Positions 7,121 through 15,800 of a stretch of DNA of 40,058 bases are shown here, in pieces. The notes under the pieces were generated by a model. The model saw only the letters and a program-made list of their open reading frames with translations. It did not search any database and was not told the DNA's origin. Numbering within the stretch: position 1 is the stretch's first letter; the number at the start of each line of letters is the position of its first letter. A program made the position numbers and the translations under genes. The stretch is from Methanobacteriota archaeon (GTDB lineage: Archaea > Thermoplasmatota > DTKX01 > VGTL01): assembly GCA_016874675.1 (NCBI GenBank), contig VGTL01000020.1, positions 1 through 40,058 of the forward strand, given 5' to 3'.

Positions 7121-7671
7121 AGTGCCCGAAGTGCGGGGAGGAGGTCATACTCGGCGCGGAGCGCTGCGGGGCCTGCGGCGCGCCGCTGGACCTCCTGGAG
7201 AAGGAGCCCGGGTCGCGGGGGCCGGCGGCCGACCCGGCCGTGTTCAGGCAGCCGGTCTTCGGCGCCCCGCCCGCCCGGGGGCCCGCCCGCGAGCCGGAGG
7301 TGCTCCCCTGGGGCGTCCACGAGGACGAGGCCCCCAAGACCCCGGTCTCGTTCGCCGGGGGCCTGCTCATCCTGTTGGGCGGGATACTGTCCATGGTGAC
7401 CGGTTTCCTCGTCCTCAACGCCCCGGGCCGCGTCCCGGAGCTCTACGGCCTGGGGGCGTTCAGCCTCACCCCGCTTTGCGGCACGCTCATGCTCCTCTTC
7501 GGCCTGGGGGCGATGCTGGGCGGCATCCTGGGCGTCTTCCGCAAGCAGCGCACTATCGTGATGGCCTCGGCGGTGCTCAGCATCGTATCGGCGGGCTGGT
7601 CGTTCCTGTCGATGGTGCTGGGCTTCATCGGGCTTATTCTGGTTGCGATAAGCAAGGACGATTTCGACTGA
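7117..7671 (+). CDS. Zinc-ribbon membrane protein, paralogue 2
   Basis: The product has 184 residues. It has a zinc ribbon (CPKC at residues 3-6, CGACG near 17-21), a linker containing FRQPVFGAP and PWGVHEDEAP, then about four predicted membrane spans, ending in ISKDDFD. It mirrors the preceding gene and probably arose by tandem duplication. Function is unknown. A TATA-like AGTATTTACG at about 7078-7087 could also give a separate leaderless transcript. It ends 3 bases before the stop of the convergent surface-protein gene, leaving no room for a dedicated terminator. Confidence 0.75.
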   Translation: MKCPKCGEEVILGAERCGACGAPLDLLEKEPGSRGPAADPAVFRQPVFGAPPARGPAREPEVLPWGVHEDEAPKTPVSFAGGLLILLGGILSMVTGFLVLNAPGRVPELYGLGAFSLTPLCGTLMLLFGLGAMLGGILGVFRKQRTIVMASAVLSIVSAGWSFLSMVLGFIGLILVAISKDDFD

Positions 7672-7674
7672 GGG

Positions 7675-10600
7675 CTACTTGCCCTTCCCGGCCCAGGGAT
7701 TGGACGGCAGCGTCGGGTCGACCTCATCGGCCGGCGGCTCGACGGGCCTTGCCGGCTCCTTCCCGGACGGCCTGGCCCCGACGGTGCCCCTGACGGGCGC
7801 TCCGGCGCCGGGCCGCCAGGGCTCCTCCGGGACGGGGGGCGCCCGGACGGGCGGCGTCTCGAGCGGGTTGATCTCGATGACCTTGGGGACATTGGCCGCC
7901 TCCAGGTCGATGACCGCGGTCTCCGGAGGGGCCGGGATGGCCCGCACGAGGCGAGGGGGGGGCGGAGGTATGGTGCGGACGACGCGGGGCGGCTGGCGGG
8001 AGGGAACGGGGTGCTGGGTGCCGGGCGCCGTCAGGGTCGCGATGGAGGGCGGGGCGCCCTCCGGAATGGCCTTCCCGGCCCCGGCCGCCGACGCGACGGT
8101 GGTCGGAGCGGCGACGGCCGGCGGGCCGAGGGCCAGCGCTGGGGCCCCGGGACCCCGGGGGTGGCGCGCCAGTGACCAGCGGGAGACCTCCCTTCGGCGC
8201 GGCCTGGACCTCGAGACCAGGAAGAGGGCGACGAGCAGTAGCACCAGTACTGCCCCGGCCAGGAGCGCGGGGTGGAGGGAGGCCGTGTTCACCGCGTCGG
8301 GCGGGCGGGGCCGCGGCGCGATCTCGGGGTCGGCCCGGACCGTCCTCTCCAGCCGGCCCGTGGCGCCGTCGTCGTCCGTGACCACGAGGGCCACGGTGCG
8401 GATTCCCGGCACGGGGAACTTCCGGGAAACCACGCTCCCGGAGGCGGAGAGGCCGTCGTCGAACTCCCAGCGGTAGGCGACGATGGAGCCGTCCGGGTCG
8501 CGGCTTTTCGAGGCGTCCAGGGTGAAGGTGCGGTTGCAGGTCACGTTGAGCGGCGCCGCGAAATCGGCGACGGGCAGCTGGTTGATGATGGTCACGGGCA
8601 GAACCTGCGTGGAGGAGGCGCCGTCGTCGTCGGTGACGCGCAGGGTCACGTTGAACGTCCCGGTGCGGGCGAAGGAGTGGGAGGCCATCCTGCCCGTGGC
8701 GCAGTGCCCGTCGCCGAAGAGCCAGGAGAAGCTTGATTCGCCCAGGCCGTCGTCGTGGTCGAAGCTCGCCGAGGCGTCGAAGCCCAGAAGCTTGCGCTTC
8801 CCGGCGGTGTCGTTCGTGGCGGTGAAGCGGGCGACGGGCGGAAGGTTCTCTATCCTGAGGGCGCGGGAGGCGGTGGCCCGGCGCAGGGTGCCGTTCTCGA
8901 AGTAGTCGATGGTGCAGTCCACGGTGTACTCGAGGTCGTCGGCGAAGCTGTGGTTCACCACCCGGCCGAAGCCGGCAAACCCGTCCCCGAAGAGCCAGGT
9001 GGTGTTCACCACGGCGCCGTCGGGGTCCAGGGCCGTCGAGATGAACGTGAAGGTCGTGAGTACGGTGCCGTTTGGGGGCGCCACGACGAAAGACGGCAGC
9101 GGCGTGCGGTTGAACACGGAGATGGAGGCGCTCAGGCTGGAGGAGGCGCCGTATGTGTCGGTGACGGTCAACGTGTACGGGAATGTCCCGGCACCGGGGA
9201 AGCTTCGGGCCACGACGGGGCCATGGAGGTCGGTGTCCGGGAAGCTCCAAAGGTAACGGTCGATGCCCTGCCAGTCGGTGGTGCCGGAGGCGTTGAAGGC
9301 GACCTCGTCCCCGACTAGGGCCGTGGCGGGGGCGTCGATGGAGGCCGACGGATAATCGTTTACAAGGACCCAACCGACTGCATCGTTGTTGTCCGGGTCG
9401 GGATCGGTTATCTCCCCGGCCGGAAGAAGGACCCTGGCAAGGCACGGCCACGGCACCGGCCGGGCCTCCGCGGACGAGTTCGCCGTGAACGGGAAGCTCG
9501 AGCCGGCCGGCAGGTCGATGGAGAGGTTGACAATGGGCGCGGCGGTCCCGCCCTCTTGCCAACGGAGCTCGATACGCGCGTTTTGCACGTCCAGCTCTCC
9601 CCGGTTGCCGACCGCGACCTTTATGTCGAACGTCTCGTTGGCGTTGGGCACCGGCGGGTCGAAGGACAGGCTCTCCACGAAGAGGTCGGTCGTGGTCAGC
9701 GGCCCGTAGACTATCCGGACCTCGCTGAGCACCGGGGAGGACCCGCCGGCGGAGCCGAAGAGGGCCCGGTACTGGATGAAGCGCGCCGCGGGGCTCGCGA
9801 TGCCCGACCGGAACCGGCCGAGCGGAGCGGCCTGCGCCCAGGCGCTCCAGTTGACGGAGTCGGCGCTCGTGCGCGTCTCGAACGAGAGCGCGGCGCCGGA
9901 GGGGGTGTCCCACTGGGCGATGTGCTCGAGACCGCCGAAGCTTCCGACCGGCCCCAGGTCGACGGGCCTGGAGAGCAGCATGCCCGACGCCTTGCAGCCC
10001 GCCCTGCGGACGGTGATGTTGTCCAGCCACAGGGTGTAGTGCTTGAACGGGACCTCCAGCTGGTAGTTGTAGACTATGGGCTCGATGAACTGTATCGACG
10101 AGCGGTCCTTGCCGGAGATGTCCATGACGAAGTGGGTCCAGCCCTCCCCGGGGCCGCCGGTGTAGCGGGCGTACCGGTGGAGGCTGGACGACACCACCGG
10201 GCCGCTCTCGCCGCCCACGAGCATGTACAGGCTCCCGGGGGGAAGGTCCGAGGAGCGCACGTCCATCTCCAGAAGGTCGAAGCCGCTCCAGTCTGGCACC
10301 GAGATGCTGCTTGTGACCACCCGCCCGTTGCGCATGTGGGCGTATCCCCCGAGCTCCCCGGGGTCGTCGTCGCGCCAGAACTCGATTCTCAGGCTCCCGG
10401 TGCCCTCCGTCTTCATTGCGGTGTCGATTGCCACGCTGGAGAAGATGTGGGGCTGGTTGTTGGGGCGCCAGCCGCCCAGGGAATCGAGGCTGTCCACCAT
10501 CAGGGGCAGGTAGGCCGGCTCGAGCGCCCAGGAGCCCTCCCAGGCCCGGTCCGGTCCAAGGTCGGTCGCCGCCGATATGTTGGAGGCGTCCAGGAAGCTG

Positions 10601-12330
10601 TCCGTCCAGGCGAGGTCCGGCGTCCGGCGGGCTATCTCTCCGGCGAGCCATTCCCGGACCTGGTAGATGGTGCTGTCCTCCACCGGCCGGTACCGGGCCC
10701 CGGCGAAGGCGCTGCCGACGGCGACGGATTCGGCCACGGCGCGGGCGGCCTCGTAGCCGTAGATGTCGCCGTACAGGTTCAGGAGCTCGAAGTCCTCGAT
10801 GCCGTCGCGGGCCAGGAAGAGCCGGAGCGAGGGGCACACGTCGTCCACCAGCCCGACCTTGTTCCCCGGGTAGAAGAGGTAGCCGTCGCCGTCCTGGAGG
10901 GAGCCGTTCCACGGGTCGTTTCCGACGGTGTAGTAGTCCCAGTAGTTGGTGCCCCAATAGAGGACGCCCTCGACCCCCCGGGAGAAGGTGTCCCAGCAGA
11001 GCGCCCGGCCCTCCACGCCGTCGCTCGCTATTCCGGCGTCGACGTTGTACCACCAGACCGACTGGCCCTTGGCCTGCCGGCCGAGGGCATCGAGCTCGTG
11101 GTAGTAGCCGCCGGGCACCGCCCAGACATCGGTGCAGTTGAAAAGCTCCGGGACCGGCTGGACCGTGTTCACGAACCTGAGGTCGGGGGCGTTGGCCTTG
11201 ACCAGCTCGTAGAACTGCCGGACGACGTGGTAGTCCGGGTGCTGCCAGTAGGAGGTGACGTCGTCGTTGAAGGCGATCGGCTCGTCGGTGACATAGACAT
11301 AGGCCCTGTCGAGCCACCCCTTCTGCCGGTAGTGGTCGGCCACCAGCTTGATGTACTGGCCGATGTGATTGACATAGAGGTGGTTCATGTCGTAGGGGGG
11401 GGCGCCCCAGAAGTAGATGGAATCGGGGTGGCCGCTTGCGGAGTCCCGGTCGGCGCGCCGGGGGGAGTAGCCCGTGAGGGGGAAGCGGAAGCTCGTGAAG
11501 CCGAGCTCGTCGAGGCAGTACTCGAGCCACGGGTCCGTCCCGGAAAAATCGACCGAGACCACGCCGTTGCTGACGGTCATGTTGTAGCGCCCCACCTGGC
11601 CCAGGGCGATGTTGCCCGGGGAGATGCGGAACTTCCGGTACTGGTCGTGGACGTTCTTCATGAGCAGCTGGTGCTCGGATGACCAGGGCGTGTAATTGTA
11701 GAAGGCGGCCCAGGACGAGGCGGAGTCGTCGAACCAGGTCTGGAGGGTGTTGCGCTCCGGGAGGGCGATGTCCCAGACGGTGAGCTCGACGGGCCAGGTG
11801 CTTCCTGACATGGAGAAGTTGGCGTGATAGGTGCCGGGCGGGGTTGCCTCCGGGACGAATATGTCGACGAGGAAGACATTGTTGGCCGCGTTGGAGAACT
11901 CGAGCGGCTGGCCGGGGGAGATGGGGACGAGCGGGTCCGGCCATTCGGTCTGCACCGCCGAAGGATAACAGACCTTGTAGAACTCGAAGCGGCTTTCGGG
12001 GATGCCGCCCGATTCGCCGGTGAAGGCGGAGAGCGAGAGGTTGCCGGCATGGTCGGACGAGGTCCATTCTACGGCCTGGAAGGCCTCGTGCTCCCCCCGC
12101 GCCGCGCTCAGCAGTATGGTGGTGCCGTTGCACACCGCGCTTGTGTGTCCGTAGGTCGAGGCCGGCCCCACCTTCTCGGTGGGGGGCAGGAAGAACCAGC
12201 CGCCGTCCGGCTCGGGGGGGTCCCGGGCCCCGTCGCCGCCCGCCGGGATTCCCAAAACCGGCGACATTGCCAGGAGTGCCGCAAGCAGCACGGCCAGCGC
12301 CGCCGGTGGAGCGTTTCCCCTGGTGCCCAT
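7675..12330 (-). CDS. Membrane-anchored surface protein: DUF4091/GH123-like domain plus PKD repeats
   Basis: The product has 1,551 residues. A signal peptide (residues 1 to about 30) precedes a DUF4091-type glycoside-hydrolase-like region related to GH123, spanning about residues 40-580. It contains FWGAPPYDMNHLYVNHIG and the acidic pair in YVTDEP (Asp349-Glu350), the expected catalytic position in GH123-like enzymes. A carbohydrate-binding-like jelly-roll region follows (about 600-900), then a CARDB-like segment, four PKD repeats (about 994-1335, with WLFGDG and WEFDDG motifs), a membrane span (about 1351-1371) and a 180-residue proline-rich cytoplasmic tail. It probably degrades or binds amino-sugar glycans at the cell surface (inference). 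The start is set by AAAGGAGG placed 8 nt before the ATG. Confidence 0.85.
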   Translation of the reverse strand: MGTRGNAPPAALAVLLAALLAMSPVLGIPAGGDGARDPPEPDGGWFFLPPTEKVGPASTYGHTSAVCNGTTILLSAARGEHEAFQAVEWTSSDHAGNLSLSAFTGESGGIPESRFEFYKVCYPSAVQTEWPDPLVPISPGQPLEFSNAANNVFLVDIFVPEATPPGTYHANFSMSGSTWPVELTVWDIALPERNTLQTWFDDSASSWAAFYNYTPWSSEHQLLMKNVHDQYRKFRISPGNIALGQVGRYNMTVSNGVVSVDFSGTDPWLEYCLDELGFTSFRFPLTGYSPRRADRDSASGHPDSIYFWGAPPYDMNHLYVNHIGQYIKLVADHYRQKGWLDRAYVYVTDEPIAFNDDVTSYWQHPDYHVVRQFYELVKANAPDLRFVNTVQPVPELFNCTDVWAVPGGYYHELDALGRQAKGQSVWWYNVDAGIASDGVEGRALCWDTFSRGVEGVLYWGTNYWDYYTVGNDPWNGSLQDGDGYLFYPGNKVGLVDDVCPSLRLFLARDGIEDFELLNLYGDIYGYEAARAVAESVAVGSAFAGARYRPVEDSTIYQVREWLAGEIARRTPDLAWTDSFLDASNISAATDLGPDRAWEGSWALEPAYLPLMVDSLDSLGGWRPNNQPHIFSSVAIDTAMKTEGTGSLRIEFWRDDDPGELGGYAHMRNGRVVTSSISVPDWSGFDLLEMDVRSSDLPPGSLYMLVGGESGPVVSSSLHRYARYTGGPGEGWTHFVMDISGKDRSSIQFIEPIVYNYQLEVPFKHYTLWLDNITVRRAGCKASGMLLSRPVDLGPVGSFGGLEHIAQWDTPSGAALSFETRTSADSVNWSAWAQAAPLGRFRSGIASPAARFIQYRALFGSAGGSSPVLSEVRIVYGPLTTTDLFVESLSFDPPVPNANETFDIKVAVGNRGELDVQNARIELRWQEGGTAAPIVNLSIDLPAGSSFPFTANSSAEARPVPWPCLARVLLPAGEITDPDPDNNDAVGWVLVNDYPSASIDAPATALVGDEVAFNASGTTDWQGIDRYLWSFPDTDLHGPVVARSFPGAGTFPYTLTVTDTYGASSSLSASISVFNRTPLPSFVVAPPNGTVLTTFTFISTALDPDGAVVNTTWLFGDGFAGFGRVVNHSFADDLEYTVDCTIDYFENGTLRRATASRALRIENLPPVARFTATNDTAGKRKLLGFDASASFDHDDGLGESSFSWLFGDGHCATGRMASHSFARTGTFNVTLRVTDDDGASSTQVLPVTIINQLPVADFAAPLNVTCNRTFTLDASKSRDPDGSIVAYRWEFDDGLSASGSVVSRKFPVPGIRTVALVVTDDDGATGRLERTVRADPEIAPRPRPPDAVNTASLHPALLAGAVLVLLLVALFLVSRSRPRRREVSRWSLARHPRGPGAPALALGPPAVAAPTTVASAAGAGKAIPEGAPPSIATLTAPGTQHPVPSRQPPRVVRTIPPPPPRLVRAIPAPPETAVIDLEAANVPKVIEINPLETPPVRAPPVPEEPWRPGAGAPVRGTVGARPSGKEPARPVEPPADEVDPTLPSNPWAGKGK

Positions 12331-12383
12331 ATACGAATCCTCCTTTCCCCTGGACGGATGGTCGCGTTCATATGGGGCTTGGA

Positions 12384-12413
12384 GTTAATAAAACTAGTTG
12401 ACATGTATAAAAG
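12384..12413 (-). promoter_or_regulatory. Candidate TATA boxes for the DUF4091 surface-protein gene
   Basis: Two AT-rich stretches occur on the minus strand: GTTTTATTAAC (12384-12394) and CTTTTATACAT (12403-12413). Either would give a leader of roughly 30-50 nt containing the GGAGG site. The outer one touches the start of the word array. Confidence 0.4.
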
Positions 12414-12800
12414 GCGCAAGGCGCAGGGCGCAGGGCGCAAGGCTTAAGGCGCAGGGCGCAAGGTTCAGGGAGCAAGGAAAAGAGGGACTTTCCTTCCTTG
12501 CTCCATGCCCCCTGCGCCCAGCGCCTTCGTCCCCCCGGACGACCTTCGGCCCAGAAGACCTTCGGTCTTCTTCGCCTAGAAGAGCTCGCTCTGCTCGCTC
12601 TTCTGCGGTCGTCCTCGCCTAGACGAGCCCCAGACGCCCTCCGGGCGTCTTTGCCTAGGCGAGCTTCGCTCGCCTGCGGTTCGCTCGTCTGCGGTTGCGC
12701 CCCGCGCCTCATCCCTTGCGCCTTCGTCCCTTGCGCCCCGCGCCCTGCGCCCTGCGCCTTCTTCCCTCGCGCCCCGCGCCTTGCGCCTCGCGCCTTGGTT
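12408..12800. repeat. Large foldback word array, GCGCAAGG type, with the nested module at its centre
   Basis: This array accounts for most of the 12331-12888 gap. Its left arm (about 12412-12480) carries GGCGCAAG, GGCGCAGG and GGAGCAAG words. Its right arm (about 12695-12800) carries CTTGCGCC, CCTGCGCC and CTCGCGCC words. The arms are reverse complements and flank the nested 51-nt modules. It is the only one of the eight arrays that lies between two divergent gene starts and not behind a stop codon. Confidence 0.85.
12534..12694. mobile_element. Nested 51-nt double-hairpin modules: one outer, two inserted
   Basis: The outer module starts with CCC at 12534 and stem GGACGACC-TTC-GG, then is interrupted at 12550-12608 by a 59-nt module (stems AGAAGACC/GGTCTTCT and AGAAGAGC/GCTCTTCT, the second with an 11-nt loop). 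It resumes with TCGTCC, linker TCGCCT and stem AGACGAGC, and is interrupted again at 12629-12679 by a 51-nt module (stems AGACGCCC/GGGCGTCT and AGGCGAGC/GCTCGCCT). It resumes with TTC-GCTCGTCT and GCGG. Deleting both inserts leaves exactly 51 nt with two perfect 8-bp stems. No reading frame is associated with it. Confidence 0.85.
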
Positions 12801-12813
12801 GTCTCAACCTTCG

Positions 12814-12830
12814 AACCAATAAAGCTTATT
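12814..12830 (+). promoter_or_regulatory. TATA box for the Lhr helicase gene
   Basis: AACCAATAAAGCTTATT lies upstream of the helicase. Transcription would start near 12845-12850, which favours the GTG start at 12889 (preceded by AGGAGG at 12874-12879) over the ATG at 12844. Confidence 0.45.
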
Positions 12831-12888
12831 ACCCTCTTGCCCAATGTCCCGCGATTATCTCCCGGGGAAAGACAGGAGGAGAAGAACA

Positions 12889-15800
12889 GTGGGCATAAGG
12901 TTCGTCGACAAGCCGCGCACCAAGGAGCAGGTGCTATCCCTCATGCACCCGCTCGTGCGGGACTGGTTCAACTCCCGCTTCAAGGAGCTCACCGAGCCGC
13001 AGGCCCTGGCCATACCGCTCATCCACACCCAGGAGAACGCCCTCATCTCCTCGCCCACGGGCAGCGGCAAGACCCTCACCGCCTTCCTCTCGATAATCAA
13101 CGAGCTCTGGGGGCTGCAGGAGAGGGGCGAGCTCAAGGACCAGATCTACGCGGTCTACATCTCGCCGCTCAAGGCCCTCGCCAACGACATCGAGAAGAAC
13201 CTGGACCGGCCCCTCCGGGAGCTGCGCGAGCTTGCGGCCTCGCGCGGCCAGAGGGGGCCCCAGATCCGGGTGGGGGTGCGCTCCGGGGACACCTCCGCCT
13301 ACGAGCGCCAGAAGCAGGCCAAGACCCCCCCGCACCTCTTCATCACGACGCCCGAGTCCCTCTCGATCGTGCTCACCTCGCCCAAGTTCCGGGAGAAGTT
13401 CCAGCACGTCCGCTACGTGATCGTGGACGAGATCCACGAGGTGTGCAGCTCCAAGCGCGGGGTGCTGCTGTCTCTGACGCTGGAGCGGCTCCAGTCGCAC
13501 GTGAAGGGCGAGTTCACGCGGGTGGGCCTTTCGGCGACCCAGGCGCCCATCAAGGAGATCGCCCGGTTCCTCGTGGGCTACGACGACAGGGGCTCGCTCA
13601 GGCCGGTCTCGATAGCCGTGGCGGGCTCGCAGAAGGACCTCGATTTGGGCATACTGTCGCCGGTGGAGGACCTCACGGCCCTGCCCTACGAGGTGACCAA
13701 CTGGAAGATGTACGACAAGCTCAAGGAGCTCATCGCGACGCACCGCACCACGCTCATCTTCACCAACACCCGCTCGGGCACGGAGACCGTCGTCCACAAG
13801 CTCAAGGAGAGGGGCGTCGAGAGCATAGCCGCCCACCACGGGAGCCTGAGCAAGGAGACGCGCCTTGAGGTGGAGTCGGCGCTGCGCAGCGGCATGCTCA
13901 AGGCCGTGGTGTGCTCGACCTCCCTCGAGCTCGGCATAGACATCGGGCACATAGACCTCGTGTGCCAGATAGGCTCGCCCAAGTCCATCGCCAAGGGCAT
14001 CCAGCGCATCGGCCGTGCCGGCCACGGCGTCTACGAGACCCCCAAGGGGCGGCTCATCGTCTTCGAGAACGACGACCTGGTGGAGTGCCTGGTCCTGGTG
14101 CGCAACGCCTACGCCGGCAACGTCGACCGCATCTCGATACCCAGAAACAGCCTCGACGTTTTGGCCCAGACCCTCGTCGGGATGTCTCTTGAGAGGCGCT
14201 GGGGGGCCGAGGAGGCCTTCTCCCTGGTGCGCCGGTCGGCCTGCTTTCGCGACCTTCCGCCGGAGAGGTTCTACTCCGTGCTGAGCTACCTGGCCGGCCG
14301 GCACTCCCTGGAGGGCGAGGCGTACGCCAAGATCTCCTACCGCGACGAGGACCGGACCTTCGGCATACGCAAGGGGAGCCGCATAATCTACTTCCTGAAC
14401 GGCGGCACGATTCCCGAGGAGTCCTCGTACAGGGTCTTCTCCGAGAGGGGCGTCCCGCTGGGGTCGCTTTCGGAGAAGTTCATCGAGCGGCTGCGCGGCG
14501 GGGACATATTCCTTCTCGGGGGCAAGACCTACGAGTTCGACCGCACCCGGGGGATGAAGGTCTTCGTCAAGGACGCCCGGGGGCGCCGGCCGACGGTGCC
14601 CTCCTGGAGCGGCGAGATGCTGCCGCGCACGTTCGACCTTTCGGTGGAGATAGGGAAATTCCGCGCCGAGATGGCCCGCCGCCTCAAGTCCGAAAAAGAG
14701 GGCGCGGTCGCCGCCTGGCTCCAGGGGGAGTTCCGCTGCGACGCCGGCTCGGCCCGCTCGGTGATGAGCTACTTTAGGGAGGAGCTCGGGATCCTGCCCG
14801 ACCCGCCGACCGACCGCCGGCTGGTGGTGGAGGGCTACCGCGACGGCAAGGGCAACTTCAACATGATATTCCACTTCTGCTTCGGGCGGCGCACCAACGA
14901 CGCCCTCTCCAGGGCCTACGCCTTCGCGCTCGGCAGGCTCCACGGGGTCAACGTGAGCGTGTCGCTGTCGGACGACAACTTCATGCTGACGCTGCCCCGG
15001 GAGGTTTCGATGAAGGGCCTGGACAGGCTAGTCACCCCCAGGAACCTGGAAGGCTACGTCCGCTCCTCCGTGCGGCAGACCGAGCTCTTCAAGCAGCGCT
15101 TCCGCCACTGCGCGATGCGGAGCTTCCTGATACTGCGCAACTACAAGGGCCGGGAGATCCCCATCTCCCGCCAGCTCTACCACGCCTCGCGGATGCTGGA
15201 GCTCCTCAAGGACGACGAGTTCCCGGTAATAGCGGAGACGCACAACGAGATACTCCAGGAGGCGATGGACCTCGAGGCCGCCCTGGGGGTCGTGGAGGGC
15301 ATCCGGCGAGGGCGGCTCAAGCTCTCCACCACCGGCCCGGGGGACGTGCCCTCGCCTTTTGCCCACAACATAGTGCTCATGGGCATTTCGGACATAGTGC
15401 TCATGGAGGACCGCAGCGCCCTCCTGCGCGAGCTCCACCGCAAGGTGCTTTCCAAGGCCTTCGCGGAGAGCGGCGCGGCCCGGCCGCGCTTCGGCCGGGA
15501 GGAGATAGAGGCCTACTTCCGCGGCAAGGAGATTCGCATCGACGAGAAGCCGGACATACCCTACATCCTGCGGCGCGTGGGCCCGCTGGACTTCCTGCAG
15601 CAGAGGGGGAAGAACGTCTTCCGTCTCTCGAACGTCGACTACGACACCACCCGCCGCTGGGCGGCCGAGCTCATCCGGGAGGGCGCCGCGGTGTCGGTGT
15701 GGCGGAACGGCACGCTCTGGATAACTCCCGAGGAGCTGCCCGACTACTACGCGCTCTACGCCGACCGCCGGCCCACGGGCAAGGAGGAGAGGGCGCTGCT

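Noticed and set aside
12534-12694. Nested module as an intrinsic terminator or riboswitch of lhr
   Set aside because: The probable lhr TATA box lies downstream of the module, so it would not be in the lhr leader, and no T-run follows the stems.
12844-12888. ATG at 12844 as the lhr start
   Set aside because: It lies at or before the predicted transcription start and lacks a ribosome binding site. The GTG at 12889 has AGGAGG 9 nt upstream and begins nearer the family's conserved start.
12398-12898. Short open frames across the array upstream of lhr
   Set aside because: They consist only of translated repeat words and hairpin arms, with no start signals or domains.
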